Positions 9,565 through 17,333 of a stretch of DNA of 64,000 nucleotides are shown here, one piece after another. Position numbers and translations under genes: made by a program. Numbering within the stretch: the first letter of the stretch is position 1; the number at the start of each line of letters is the position of its first letter. Under the pieces are notes generated by a model. It was not told where the DNA came from, made no database searches, and was given only the letters and a program-made list of their open reading frames with translations. The stretch covers positions 62,001-126,000 of the forward strand of contig NZ_LBMU02000088.1 in NCBI RefSeq assembly GCF_001005085.2, given 5' to 3'. The stretch comes from Streptomyces humi. Its GTDB lineage: Bacteria > Actinomycetota > Actinomycetes > Streptomycetales > Streptomycetaceae.

Positions 9565-10435
9565 ACAACGCCAACTCCGCGACGCGGCTGCCGGGTTGGC
9601 CGACGACCTGGGACCCGGATCGGTCCTCGACCTGGACGACGCCGAGCGGACCGGGCGGCTGGAGAAGGCGGTCGGGGCCACCGGCTGGCGGGCGTTGCGC
9701 TCGGACGGCGCCTCCGGCGTCGAAGTGGCGCTCGTCGTGGAGGAGTTCGGTCGGAGACTGGTCGACGTACCGCTTCTCGGGCCCGTGCTCGCCGACGACC
9801 TTGCCCCCGGCATCTCGTCGGCGACCGTGGCCGTCGACGGCCGGGCGCGGGACACACGAGGCATGCGACGGGCTCTGTCCGTCGAGGGCGACCGGGTGAT
9901 GTCCGCCGAGATCGGTCCGCTCGTTCCCGGCACCGACCTGACCCGCCACGCCGCCGAACTGCGCGGCACACCCGAGCAGATCGGCACTCTGTCCGACGAA
10001 GCAGCCGTCCGCTGGCGGGCGCTGGCCGTGGTCGCCACCTCCGCCGACCTCCTCGGCACGGCCCGCGGCGCGCACACCCTCGCCCGCGACTACGCCAGGA
10101 TCCGCGAGCAGTACGGCCGGACGATCGGCTCCTACCAGGCGGTGGCCCACCTCCTCGCCGAAGCGCTGGCCCTCGTCGAGGGCTCGGTCAGCGTCCTGCG
10201 CCACGCCGCCTGGGCCGTCGACGAACTGCCGCCCGCCGAGGCGCTCCGGGCCGCGCGCATCGCCAAGCTCTACTGCGCCCGCGCCGCCCGCACCGTCTGT
10301 GAGACCGCCGTCCAGGTGCACGGCGGCACCGGCAACACCTGGGAGTGCCTCGCCCACGTCCACCTGCGCCGGGCGCTGACGTCCACCGACCTGTTCCCCG
10401 TACGCCTGGAGGAGATCGACCGTGGACTTTCGTGA
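9542..10435 (+). CDS. Acyl-CoA dehydrogenase, short subunit of a two-gene enzyme (pair 1)
   Basis: A 297-residue acyl-CoA dehydrogenase-like protein, about 80-90 residues shorter than classical members. The C-terminal helical domain is recognisable by REQYGRTIGSYQAVAHLLAE and VQVHGGTGNTWECLAHVHLR. The N-terminal and middle domains are reduced. Its partner, the 363-residue subunit, starts 14 bases before this stop. Short/long pairs of this kind form alpha2-beta2 dehydrogenases in actinobacterial steroid catabolism (ChsE1-ChsE2, ChsE4-ChsE5), where both chains build one active site. I infer the same here. The ATG lies inside the 3' repeat end of the ligase gene. Confidence 0.87.
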   Translation: MDVRLTAEQRQLRDAAAGLADDLGPGSVLDLDDAERTGRLEKAVGATGWRALRSDGASGVEVALVVEEFGRRLVDVPLLGPVLADDLAPGISSATVAVDGRARDTRGMRRALSVEGDRVMSAEIGPLVPGTDLTRHAAELRGTPEQIGTLSDEAAVRWRALAVVATSADLLGTARGAHTLARDYARIREQYGRTIGSYQAVAHLLAEALALVEGSVSVLRHAAWAVDELPPAEALRAARIAKLYCARAARTVCETAVQVHGGTGNTWECLAHVHLRRALTSTDLFPVRLEEIDRGLS

Positions 10436-11513
10436 CTCGCCCGAGGAGGCCGCCTTCCGCGACCGCCTGCGCGCCTGGCTGACCGAACACGCCGACGCCT
10501 TCCCCACCGCGGGCGACGCGTACTGGGCCCGCCAGGGCGAATGGCACCGCGCCCTGCACGCGGCCGGCTTCTTCGGCCTCTCCTGGCCCGCGCAGTACGG
10601 CGGCCACGACCTGCCGCCCGTCTACGACGTCATCCTCGACGAGGAACTCGCCCGCGCCGGCGCCCCCGCCCGCCCCAGCCTCGGCTACCTCGTCCAGGGT
10701 CTCGGCCGGCACGGCGGCGAGGAACTGCGCAGCCGCTTCCTCCCCGGCATGATCGACGGCACCGAACGCTGGTGCCAGGGCTTCAGTGAACCCGGCGCCG
10801 GCTCCGACCTCGCCTCCCTCACCACCACCGCCACCCGCGACGGCGACACCTACGTCGTGCACGGCCACAAGATCTGGACCAGCTACTCCGACGTCGCCGA
10901 CTGGTGCCTGCTCCTGGCCCGCACCGACCCGGCCGCACCCCGCCACAAGGGCATCTCCGCGTTCATCGTCGCCATGGCCCAACCCGGCGTCGAGCAAAAG
11001 CCGTTGAAGATGATGAGCGGAGTCTCCAGGGAGTTCGGCCAGGTTTTCCTCGACGGCGCCACCGTGCCCGCGGACCAGATGGTCGGCGCGCCCGGCGAGG
11101 GCTGGGCCCTGGCCATGACGGTCGTAGGACACGAACGCGAACCCTCGACCCTGGGCTTCACCGCCCGCTACGGCAAGCTCGTCCGCGAACTCGTGGACCA
11201 CACGCCCGGCGACACCCTGCCACCGGAGGTCGCCTGGGCGGTCGTCGAGACGGAGATGCTGCGCCTGCACGTGCGCCGGCGCCTGTCCGAACAGCTCGAC
11301 GGCGTCTCCCACGGCCCCGAGGGCTCCCTGGACAAGCTCCTCATGACCTGGACGGAGCAGACGGTGGGCCACGCGGCGCTGGCCGTCGGCGGCGCCGGCG
11401 ACCCGGACCTCCTGCACGCCTACCTCTACAGCCGCGCGCAGAGTGTCATGGGCGGCACCTCGCAGATCCAGAAGAACATCATCGCCGCGCGGATCCTCGG
11501 ACTGGGAGCCTGA
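10422..11513 (+). CDS. Acyl-CoA dehydrogenase, long subunit of a two-gene enzyme (pair 1)
   Basis: A 363-residue acyl-CoA dehydrogenase subunit. It has the flavin/substrate loop CQGFSEPGAGSDLASL, the helix KIWTSYSDVADW and the terminal MGGTSQIQKNIIAARILGL. The usual EGTxEI glutamate is not present in that terminal motif, as is common in subunits of the heteromeric enzymes. It would introduce a 2,3-double bond in an acyl-CoA together with the preceding subunit. The GTG at 10422 overlaps that gene and follows GGAGGAGA. The hydratase gene begins two bases after this stop, giving a ligase, dehydrogenase, hydratase order. Confidence 0.9.
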   Translation: MDFRDSPEEAAFRDRLRAWLTEHADAFPTAGDAYWARQGEWHRALHAAGFFGLSWPAQYGGHDLPPVYDVILDEELARAGAPARPSLGYLVQGLGRHGGEELRSRFLPGMIDGTERWCQGFSEPGAGSDLASLTTTATRDGDTYVVHGHKIWTSYSDVADWCLLLARTDPAAPRHKGISAFIVAMAQPGVEQKPLKMMSGVSREFGQVFLDGATVPADQMVGAPGEGWALAMTVVGHEREPSTLGFTARYGKLVRELVDHTPGDTLPPEVAWAVVETEMLRLHVRRRLSEQLDGVSHGPEGSLDKLLMTWTEQTVGHAALAVGGAGDPDLLHAYLYSRAQSVMGGTSQIQKNIIAARILGLGA

Positions 11514-11514
11514 C

Positions 11515-12300
11515 ATGACGGACGGTCAGAACCTGTACGGCATGCCGGAGGAGATCGACGTCCGGGCGGACGGGTCGCTGCGGATCATCACCCTGAACCG
11601 GCCCGCGGTCTTCAACGCCGTCAACGACCCGCTGCACACCGGGCTCGCCCGGCTCTGGCCCCGGCTGGCCGCCGACCGCGCGGCCCGCGCGGCCGTGCTG
11701 ACCGGGGCGGGCACGGCGTTCTCCGCGGGCGGCGACTTCACCTACCTCGACGAGCTCAGGCGCGACCCCGACCTGCGGTCCAAGACCATCGCCGACGGCC
11801 GGGACATCGTCCTCGGCATGGTCCGCTGCCGCGTCCCCGTCGTCGCCGCCGTCAACGGACCGGCCGTGGGCCTCGGTTGCAGCCTGGTGGCGCTCAGCGA
11901 CATCGTCTACATGGCCGAGGGCGCCCACCTCGCCGACCCGCACGTCCAGGTGGGCCTGGTCGCGGCCGACGGCGGCCCGCTCACCTGGCCGCTGCACACC
12001 AGCCTGCTGCTCGCCAAGGAGTACGCCCTCACCGGCGCCCGCATCCCGGCCGACAAGGCCGTCGCCCTCGGGCTGGCCAACCACGTGGTGGCCGACCCCC
12101 TCGCGGAGGCCACGGTCTGCGCGAAACGCATCGCGGGACTGCCGAGACAGGCGGCGGAGAGCACCAAACGCGTCCTCAACATGCACCTGGAGCGCGCGGT
12201 GCTCGCCACCCTCGACTACGCCACGACGGCCGAGGAACAGTCCTTCCAGACCGACGACTTCCGCGACACCCTCGCCCGCCTCACCGCCAGGGAGCCGTGA
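11515..12300 (+). CDS. Enoyl-CoA hydratase/isomerase (crotonase family)
   Basis: A 261-residue crotonase-fold protein with the oxyanion-hole segments GTAFSAGGDF and NGPAVGLGCSLVALSD. It would hydrate or isomerise the enoyl-CoA formed by the dehydrogenase pair encoded just upstream. The first catalytic glutamate position is not obvious in ADPHVQVGLVAADGG, so the exact reaction (hydration, isomerisation or retro-Claisen) cannot be set. It is the last gene of the operon, followed by a hairpin at 12367-12389 and the convergent SDR. Confidence 0.87.
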   Translation: MTDGQNLYGMPEEIDVRADGSLRIITLNRPAVFNAVNDPLHTGLARLWPRLAADRAARAAVLTGAGTAFSAGGDFTYLDELRRDPDLRSKTIADGRDIVLGMVRCRVPVVAAVNGPAVGLGCSLVALSDIVYMAEGAHLADPHVQVGLVAADGGPLTWPLHTSLLLAKEYALTGARIPADKAVALGLANHVVADPLAEATVCAKRIAGLPRQAAESTKRVLNMHLERAVLATLDYATTAEEQSFQTDDFRDTLARLTAREP

Positions 12301-12366
12301 CCCGCCTGCCGGTGCCGGACGCGTCGGTGCGGGGCGGGTGTGAGGGCGTCGGGGGGGCGGTGCGGT

Positions 12367-12389
12367 GCGGGGCGGGAAGTCCGCCCCGC
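12367..12389. terminator. Bidirectional hairpin between convergent genes
   Basis: GCGGGGCGG and CCGCCCCGC form nine-base perfect arms around a five-base loop, between the hydratase stop (12300) and the SDR stop (12396). There is no U-tract, as is usual in high-GC actinobacteria. The rest of this 95-base gap is G-rich and featureless. Confidence 0.6.
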
Positions 12390-12395
12390 CGGCCG

Positions 12396-13163
12396 TCACT
12401 TGGGCGGGAAGCGCAGCGCCCCGTCCAGGCGGATCACCTCGCCGTTGAGATAGTCGTTCTCGCAGATGTGCTGGACGAGGGCGGCGTACTCGGCGGACCG
12501 GCCCATCCGGCGGGGATGCGGGACCTGCGGCCCCCAGTAGGCCTCCAGCTGGTCGCCCGACTTCCCGTAGGCGGGTGTCAGGAACGTGCCGGGCGCGATC
12601 GTCATGACCCGGATGCCGAGCGGGGACAGGTCGCGGGCGGCCACCAGGGTCATGGCGGCGACCCCGCCCTTCGCCGCGGCGTACGGAAGCTGACCGGTCT
12701 GGCCCTCGTACGCCGCGATGGACGCGGTGGTGACGACGACACCCCGGCCGCCGTCCTCGTCCATCGGTTCCTGCCGGGCCATCGCGGCGGCGGCCAGCCG
12801 CAGGACGTTGAAGACGCCGGTCAGATAGATGTCGAGGGTCCGCCGGAACCCGGCCAGCTCCATCGGTTGACCGTCCCGGCCGACCAGCCGCCCGCCGCTC
12901 GCCGGACCGCCGTGCACGTCCACCGCGACCCGCAGCGGACCGAGCGCCTCCGCCTCCCCGATCGCGGTGCGGACCTCGCTCTCGTCGGTGGCGTCCGTCC
13001 GCACGTACCGGATGCCCAGCTCCTCCTCCAGCGCCTTGCCCTTCTCGTCGGCGAGATCGGCGACGACCACGGACGCCCCCGCCGCGCGCAGCCGGCGGAC
13101 CGTGGCCTCGCCCAGACCCCCCGCGCCACCGACCACGAGTGCGGATGTGCCCTGAACCTGCAT
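12396..13163 (-). CDS. Short-chain dehydrogenase, 3-hydroxyacyl-CoA dehydrogenase type
   Basis: A 255-residue classical SDR. The NAD-binding VVGGAGGLGEA is at the N-terminus. The catalytic serine is in VVVTTASIAAYEGQTG and the YxxxK motif is PYAAAKGG. The overall pattern, including AIAPGTF-like TIAPGTFLTPAYG and the ending LDGALRFPPK, resembles the HSD17B10/3-hydroxyacyl-CoA dehydrogenase group, which oxidises 3-hydroxyacyl-CoA or hydroxysteroids. It would supply the third step of beta-oxidation before the divergent thiolase. The ATG at 13163 follows GGGGAG. A GAGAGT-N3-ATTCTC operator lies between it and the thiolase. Confidence 0.86.
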   Translation of the reverse strand: MQVQGTSALVVGGAGGLGEATVRRLRAAGASVVVADLADEKGKALEEELGIRYVRTDATDESEVRTAIGEAEALGPLRVAVDVHGGPASGGRLVGRDGQPMELAGFRRTLDIYLTGVFNVLRLAAAAMARQEPMDEDGGRGVVVTTASIAAYEGQTGQLPYAAAKGGVAAMTLVAARDLSPLGIRVMTIAPGTFLTPAYGKSGDQLEAYWGPQVPHPRRMGRSAEYAALVQHICENDYLNGEVIRLDGALRFPPK

Positions 13164-13201
13164 CGCGGCTCCCCTCTCGGGATATGTGGTTCTAGTATGG
13201 C

Positions 13202-13216
13202 GAGAGTAGCATTCTC
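13202..13216. promoter_or_regulatory. GAGAAT-type palindrome (11 of 12 arm bases)
   Basis: GAGAGTAGCATTCTC, flanked by C and G that extend the symmetry. It lies between the divergent SDR (start 13163) and thiolase (start 13263) genes. A TAGTAT sequence just upstream (13193-13198) could be a -10 element, so a repressor bound here would block transcription. Function inferred from position and repetition. Confidence 0.78.
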
Positions 13217-13262
13217 GCAACGTATGTGATCCCTGCCCGCCCCGCCGACTTGGAGACCGTCC

Positions 13263-14417
13263 ATGCCCGAGGCAGTCATCGTGTCCGCTCTGCGCACCCC
13301 CGTCGGCACCGCCCGCAAGGGGACCCTGCGCGACACCACCGCCTTCGATCTGGCCCACCACATCGTCCAGGCCGCCGCCGCCGGGCTCGACCCGGACCGC
13401 GTCGACGACGTGATCCTCGGCGAGGGCCTCTACGGCGGCGGCGTCCTCGCCCGCCACGCCGCGCTGACCACCGGCCTCACCGGCGTACCGGGGGCGGCCG
13501 TGAACCGGCACTGCGCCGCCGGCCTGGCCGCCGTCGCCGACGCCGCCGCGAGCATCCGCGCCGGGATGGACGAACTGGTGATCGCCGGCGGCGTCAACTC
13601 GGCCTCGACGGCGCCGAAGTCCGCCTTCCGCGTCGACGGCGCATGGGTCGAGCCCTGGATGCCGCCCACCCATCCGGACCGGCCGGACGCGCCCAACAGC
13701 GACATGTCGATCACCATCGGCTGGAACGTCGCCCAGCGGGCCGACGTCAGCCGCGCGGCGATGGACGAGTGGGCGCTGCGCTCGCACCGGAACGCCGTAC
13801 GAGCCATCGACGAAGGCCGTTTCGCTGCGGAGCTGGTGCCCCTCGACACCCCGCACGGGCTGTTCTCGGTCGACGAACACCCGCGCCGCGACACGTCGTT
13901 GGAGAAGCTCGCCGCGCTCAAGCCGCTGCATCCCGAGATCGAGGGCTTCAGCATCACCGCCGGCAACGCCTGCGGCGGCAACGACGGCGCGGCCGCCCTG
14001 GTGGTCGCGAACGACCGGGCGGCGGCCGCCGAGGGACTGCCGGTGCTGGCCACCGTGCGGTCCTGGGCGTCCGTCGGTGTGGACCCGGCGGAAACCGGGC
14101 TCTCCCCGGTCAAGGTCATCCCCAAGGCGCTCTCCCGCGCCGGACTCACCACCGCCGACGTCGACCTCTACGAGATCAACGAGGCCTTCGCCTCGGTGAC
14201 CGTGGCCGCCGTCCGCCGGCTCGGACTCGACCCCGACCGGGTCAACGTCAACGGCAGCGGCTGCTCCCTCGGCCACCCCGTCGCCGCCACCGGTGCCCGC
14301 ATGCTGGTCACGCTCGTGCACGAACTGCGGCGCCGCGGCGGCGGCACCGGCGTCGCGTCGATGTGCGCCGGCGGCGGCATGGGCTCGGCGATGGTCGTGG
14401 AGGTGCCGGCCCCGTAG
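13263..14417 (+). CDS. Thiolase (acetyl-CoA acyltransferase)
   Basis: A 384-residue thiolase. The nucleophilic cysteine is in NRHCAAGLAAV near residue 83, the histidine is in GSGCSLGHPVAATGARM, and the second cysteine is in CAGGGMGSAM. It would cleave a 3-ketoacyl-CoA with CoA to release acetyl- or propionyl-CoA. The ATG at 13263 follows TTGGAG. It is apparently monocistronic and transcribed from the promoter shared with the divergent SDR. A short relic of another gene lies antisense directly after its stop. Confidence 0.92.
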   Translation: MPEAVIVSALRTPVGTARKGTLRDTTAFDLAHHIVQAAAAGLDPDRVDDVILGEGLYGGGVLARHAALTTGLTGVPGAAVNRHCAAGLAAVADAAASIRAGMDELVIAGGVNSASTAPKSAFRVDGAWVEPWMPPTHPDRPDAPNSDMSITIGWNVAQRADVSRAAMDEWALRSHRNAVRAIDEGRFAAELVPLDTPHGLFSVDEHPRRDTSLEKLAALKPLHPEIEGFSITAGNACGGNDGAAALVVANDRAAAAEGLPVLATVRSWASVGVDPAETGLSPVKVIPKALSRAGLTTADVDLYEINEAFASVTVAAVRRLGLDPDRVNVNGSGCSLGHPVAATGARMLVTLVHELRRRGGGTGVASMCAGGGMGSAMVVEVPAP

Positions 14418-14476
14418 CGCGGCGAGCGGGCGCCGATCGTGCCGGTGGCCCACTGGACCACCTGGTACGGCGTCAT
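14418..14476 (-). pseudogene. 5' relic of a DapB-like NAD(P)-binding dehydrogenase
   Basis: Reading leftwards from an ATG at 14476, which overlaps the thioesterase stop (ATGA), the DNA encodes MTPYQVVQWATGTIGARS. This matches the typical N-terminus of actinobacterial dihydrodipicolinate-reductase-like amine dehydrogenases (YxVVQWATGxxG). After about 19 residues it runs into the 3' end of the thiolase in antisense. Only the start of the gene survives, so a deletion probably joined it to the thiolase. The family match is from memory of its conserved N-terminus. Confidence 0.5.
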
Positions 14477-15300
14477 GGCGTCTTGCTCGTGAAGCGCAGC
14501 AGGGCCTCCTGGGCGTAGGAGGCGACGAGGGTGCCGTCCTCGGTGAGGACGTCGCCCCGGCCGAAGCAGCGGCCGTGCGCCAGGACCGGGCTGTGCTGAC
14601 GCAGCAGCAGCCAGCCGTCCGCGCCGAACGGGCGGTGGAACCAGACGGTGTGCGAGGTGACCGCGGAGGTGAACGCCGTTCCGGAGTCGTGCTGGGTGAC
14701 GCCGGGCACGGGACGCAGGGCGGTGCCGATGAGAGTGAGGTCGGTGGCGTAGGCGGTGAGTGCCGGGGCCAGGTCCGCCTCGGTGGCCGGGGTGCGCATC
14801 CACACGTCGAACTCGGGCGGTTCGGGCGCGGCGGTGTCCAGGTCGGCGGTGGTACGCGTCTCCCAGGGGATCGGGTGGAGGTCCGTGCGGTGTTCGGGTC
14901 CGGGCAGGGCGGGCACGGCCGGGACCGCCTGCCGGGCGGGGCCGCCCTCCGGGGCGTGCAGGGAGACCGAGGCGGTGGCCACCACGCCCTTCGGCTGCCG
15001 GGCGACGATCGTCAGCGCGGCGAAGGAGCCCCCGTCGTGATGGCGGCGTACCTCGTAGCTGACGGGTTCCTCCGGGCGGCCCGCCCGCGCGAACAGGGCG
15101 TGCAGGGACTTCACGCTCTTGTCCGGGCAGCTGAGCTGTGCCGCCCGGACGAACTGGGCCAGCAGCTGGCCGCCGAACAGGCGGTGGTAGCCGAGTCGTT
15201 GGTTGCCCGCCTCGTAGACGGGACCGGTCTCCCCGTCGCGCCCCCGGAGGTCGAGGCAGTGCAGGAGATCGTCCCAGAGTTCACTCACGGCAAGTGGCAT
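14473..15300 (-). CDS. Acyl-CoA thioesterase II (TesB-like double hotdog)
   Basis: A 275-residue protein with two hotdog domains. The first runs through GNQRLGYHRLFGGQLLAQ and SFAALTIVARQPKGV, and the second through TSHTVWFHRPFGADGWLLL and VASYAQEALLRF. TesB-type enzymes hydrolyse medium- and long-chain acyl-CoA to free acid and CoA, and may relieve CoA sequestration. The start MPLAVSELWDD at 15300 is the first ATG after the operator at 15332-15346. Its stop overlaps the ATG of a gene relic, so it once headed a longer operon. Confidence 0.85.
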   Translation of the reverse strand: MPLAVSELWDDLLHCLDLRGRDGETGPVYEAGNQRLGYHRLFGGQLLAQFVRAAQLSCPDKSVKSLHALFARAGRPEEPVSYEVRRHHDGGSFAALTIVARQPKGVVATASVSLHAPEGGPARQAVPAVPALPGPEHRTDLHPIPWETRTTADLDTAAPEPPEFDVWMRTPATEADLAPALTAYATDLTLIGTALRPVPGVTQHDSGTAFTSAVTSHTVWFHRPFGADGWLLLRQHSPVLAHGRCFGRGDVLTEDGTLVASYAQEALLRFTSKTP

Positions 15301-15331
15301 GCCAGCGAGGGTAATGGAATTGTTCAGATGT

Positions 15332-15346
15332 GAGAATGGTGCTCTC
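15332..15346. promoter_or_regulatory. GAGAAT-type palindrome upstream of the thioesterase
   Basis: GAGAATGGTGCTCTC matches the consensus at 10 of 12 arm bases. It lies 32 bases upstream of the thioesterase start and between that gene and the 3' end of the TetR gene. It indicates that the thioesterase has its own regulated promoter. Confidence 0.7.
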
Positions 15347-15398
15347 GCGGCCATGCTTCCCCGAGCCGGCCGCGGTGCGGCGGCCGGCCCGGCTCGGG

Positions 15399-16073
15399 CT
15401 AGTCGTTGCCCGTGATCCCGTGCGCGCAGTAGTCCCAGATCTCCTCCGCGGTCAGCGGATGCGCCGCGTCCTGGCCGCTGGACTGGGCGTTGAACATGAC
15501 GGTCTGCATGGTCAGTGCCGCCACCCGCTTGGCCTTGAAGCCCGGGCGCAGCAGGTTCGCGTCCTCCAGGTCCTGTATCAACTGGGTGAAGAGCGCGAGC
15601 AGCGGGGCGTTCGCGACCCGCATCTCGGCCGGGTGCGACATCAGCAGGCGCAGCGCGAAGTCGGTGAACAACGGCTGCTGCTGGGTGGCCGGATCGGGGC
15701 GCGAGCTCTCGAACAGCTCCTGGACGACCACTCGGAGCCGGTCCAGAGGGTCGGACTGCTCGGTGGCGAGAACCCGCAGCTGTTCGGCGGACTTGCTCAT
15801 CGCGTCCTCGAACAGCGCGAGCAGCAGCTCGTGCTTGCCGTCGAAGTGCTGGTAGAAGCTCCGCAGGGACTGCTTGGAGCGGTCGACGACCTCCTGCACG
15901 GTGAAGTCGGTCGTGCCCTTCTCCGCCATGATCGCCTGGGCCGCGTCGAGGAACCGCTCCACCCGCTGTTCGGCCCGGCGTTTCGCCGCCTGGGTGGAGC
16001 GCTCCACGGCGCGCTGCTTCCAGGCCGGTTCCTCGGTCGGGGTGCTCACGGGCTGATCCGCCTTCTGTGCCAT
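15399..16073 (-). CDS. TetR-family regulator, candidate master repressor
   Basis: A 224-residue TetR protein. A charged N-terminal extension of about 40 residues precedes the helix-turn-helix TVQEVVDRSKQSLRSFYQHF. A variable helical ligand-binding domain follows. It diverges from the small-peptide/dehydrogenase operon across a perfect GAGAAT palindrome (16165-16179), and a GAGAAC half-site (16076-16081) lies directly before its own ATG at 16073. That arrangement is typical of autoregulated TetR repressors, whose ligand is often an acyl-CoA of the pathway. This makes it the first candidate for the protein that reads the repeated operator. The second TetR at 40332 is the rival. Confidence 0.9.
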   Translation of the reverse strand: MAQKADQPVSTPTEEPAWKQRAVERSTQAAKRRAEQRVERFLDAAQAIMAEKGTTDFTVQEVVDRSKQSLRSFYQHFDGKHELLLALFEDAMSKSAEQLRVLATEQSDPLDRLRVVVQELFESSRPDPATQQQPLFTDFALRLLMSHPAEMRVANAPLLALFTQLIQDLEDANLLRPGFKAKRVAALTMQTVMFNAQSSGQDAAHPLTAEEIWDYCAHGITGND

Positions 16074-16164
16074 GAGAGAACATTACTGCACCACACCGGG
16101 AAGCAACCGGCGCCGACTCTGGACAGCACCAGAGATATGGAGAAGACTGGCGATTGCCGAATCA

Positions 16165-16179
16165 GAGAATGACATTCTC
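16165..16179. promoter_or_regulatory. Perfect 15-bp GAGAAT-N3-ATTCTC palindrome
   Basis: GAGAATGACATTCTC lies between the TetR gene (start 16073, minus) and the small membrane peptide (start 16196, plus). The AAGGAGG ribosome-binding site of the peptide starts only three bases after it, so a bound protein would block the start of this operon directly. Confidence 0.85.
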
Positions 16180-16195
16180 ACCAAGGAGGCCGTTC

Positions 16196-16345
16196 GTGGC
16201 ATGGAACGTGCGTGCCGACCACGAGGTCAGGCAGGTGAGAGCGGTACTGGAGGGGCTGCTCGTCGGGGCCCTGCTCACCGGAGCCGTACTGGTGGGAGTG
16301 GCACTGGCCGGGGTCTTCGTGCTCGGAGGCGCCGATGCTGTTTGA
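16196..16345 (+). CDS. Small single-span membrane protein
   Basis: A 49-residue protein starting at GTG 16196, six bases after a consensus AAGGAGG. The first 17 residues are polar and charged. The rest is one long hydrophobic helix (about residues 18-44, rich in Leu, Val, Gly and Ala), ending GGADAV. Its stop overlaps the ATG of the next dehydrogenase subunit by 11 bases, so the two are translationally coupled. I do not recognise the family. Its place at the head of an acyl-CoA dehydrogenase operon suggests it anchors or regulates that enzyme, but nothing in the sequence proves this. Confidence 0.72.
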   Translation: MAWNVRADHEVRQVRAVLEGLLVGALLTGAVLVGVALAGVFVLGGADAV

Positions 16346-17333
16346 GTTCGACGCCGAGCAACGGCTGTGGCAGGACACCGTGCACAAGGCCGTCCTCAAG
16401 GAGTGCCCACCGGCCCTGGTACGCGCGGTGGCCGACGACGGCGCCGACCCGACGCCGCTGTGGCGCGGCTACGTGGACCTCGGCTGGACCGAACTCACCG
16501 ACCCGGCCGACGCGGTGGAGCTGGCGATCGTCCTGGAGGAGCTGGGCCGGGCCACCGACCCCACGCCCTACCTGGCGACGCTGACCCGGTTCGCCCCGCT
16601 CGCACCGGAGTTCGCCGACCCCGCCCGATCCGGCACGGCCGTCCACTCGGGCGTCACCGCGACCCCCGCCGGCGGCGGCTGGATCCTGGAGGGAACCTCC
16701 CGGTACGTACTCGACGGCGACCGCGCCGACCGCCTCGCCGTGGTCACCGACGCGGGCGTCTTCGTCGTCCCCGCCACCGCTGTGACCGCCGCCCGCACCC
16801 CGGCCTTCGACCCCGTCCTGCACCTCGCCGAGGTCACCTTCACCCAGGTCCGGGTCGGCACGGGCGACCGCAGCAGCGCGGACCCGGCGCGCGCCCGCCA
16901 CCTCGCGCTCACCGGCACGGCCCTCACCATGGTCGGCGCCTGCCGCCGGGCCCTCGACCTGGTCCTCGACCACGTCCGCACCCGCCGCCAGTTCGACGCA
17001 CCCATCGGATCCTTCCAGGCCGTCCAGCACAAGGCGGCCGACATGCACGTGGCCGTCGAACGGGCCCGCGCCCTCGCCTACTTCGCCGCCCTCACCATCG
17101 CCGAGGACGACCCGCGGCGCCCGCTCGCCGCCGCCATGGCCAAGGCGTCGGCCGGCGAGTGCCAGGCCCTGGTGTTCCGCAACGCCGTGCAGCTGTTCGG
17201 CGCGATGGGGCACACCTGGGAGAACGACCTTCAGTTCGCGGTCAAGCGGGCCAAGGCGGGCGAACTGATGCTGGGCGGGGCCACCGAACACCGGGCGTTC
17301 GTAGCCGACCACGCGGCCGGGGGAGTGTCATGA
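16335..17333 (+). CDS. Acyl-CoA dehydrogenase, short subunit of a two-gene enzyme (pair 2)
   Basis: A 332-residue acyl-CoA dehydrogenase-like subunit. It is recognisable from the C-terminal domain RTRRQFDAPIGSFQAVQHKA and AVQLFGAMGHTWENDLQFAV. The middle beta domain is weakly conserved and the EGTxEI-type C-terminus is absent; the protein ends in AFVADHAAGGVS. It forms the short half of a pair with the next gene (ATGA overlap), as in the alpha2-beta2 steroid-type enzymes. The start ATG lies inside the end of the small membrane protein gene. Confidence 0.87.
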   Translation: MLFEFDAEQRLWQDTVHKAVLKECPPALVRAVADDGADPTPLWRGYVDLGWTELTDPADAVELAIVLEELGRATDPTPYLATLTRFAPLAPEFADPARSGTAVHSGVTATPAGGGWILEGTSRYVLDGDRADRLAVVTDAGVFVVPATAVTAARTPAFDPVLHLAEVTFTQVRVGTGDRSSADPARARHLALTGTALTMVGACRRALDLVLDHVRTRRQFDAPIGSFQAVQHKAADMHVAVERARALAYFAALTIAEDDPRRPLAAAMAKASAGECQALVFRNAVQLFGAMGHTWENDLQFAVKRAKAGELMLGGATEHRAFVADHAAGGVS

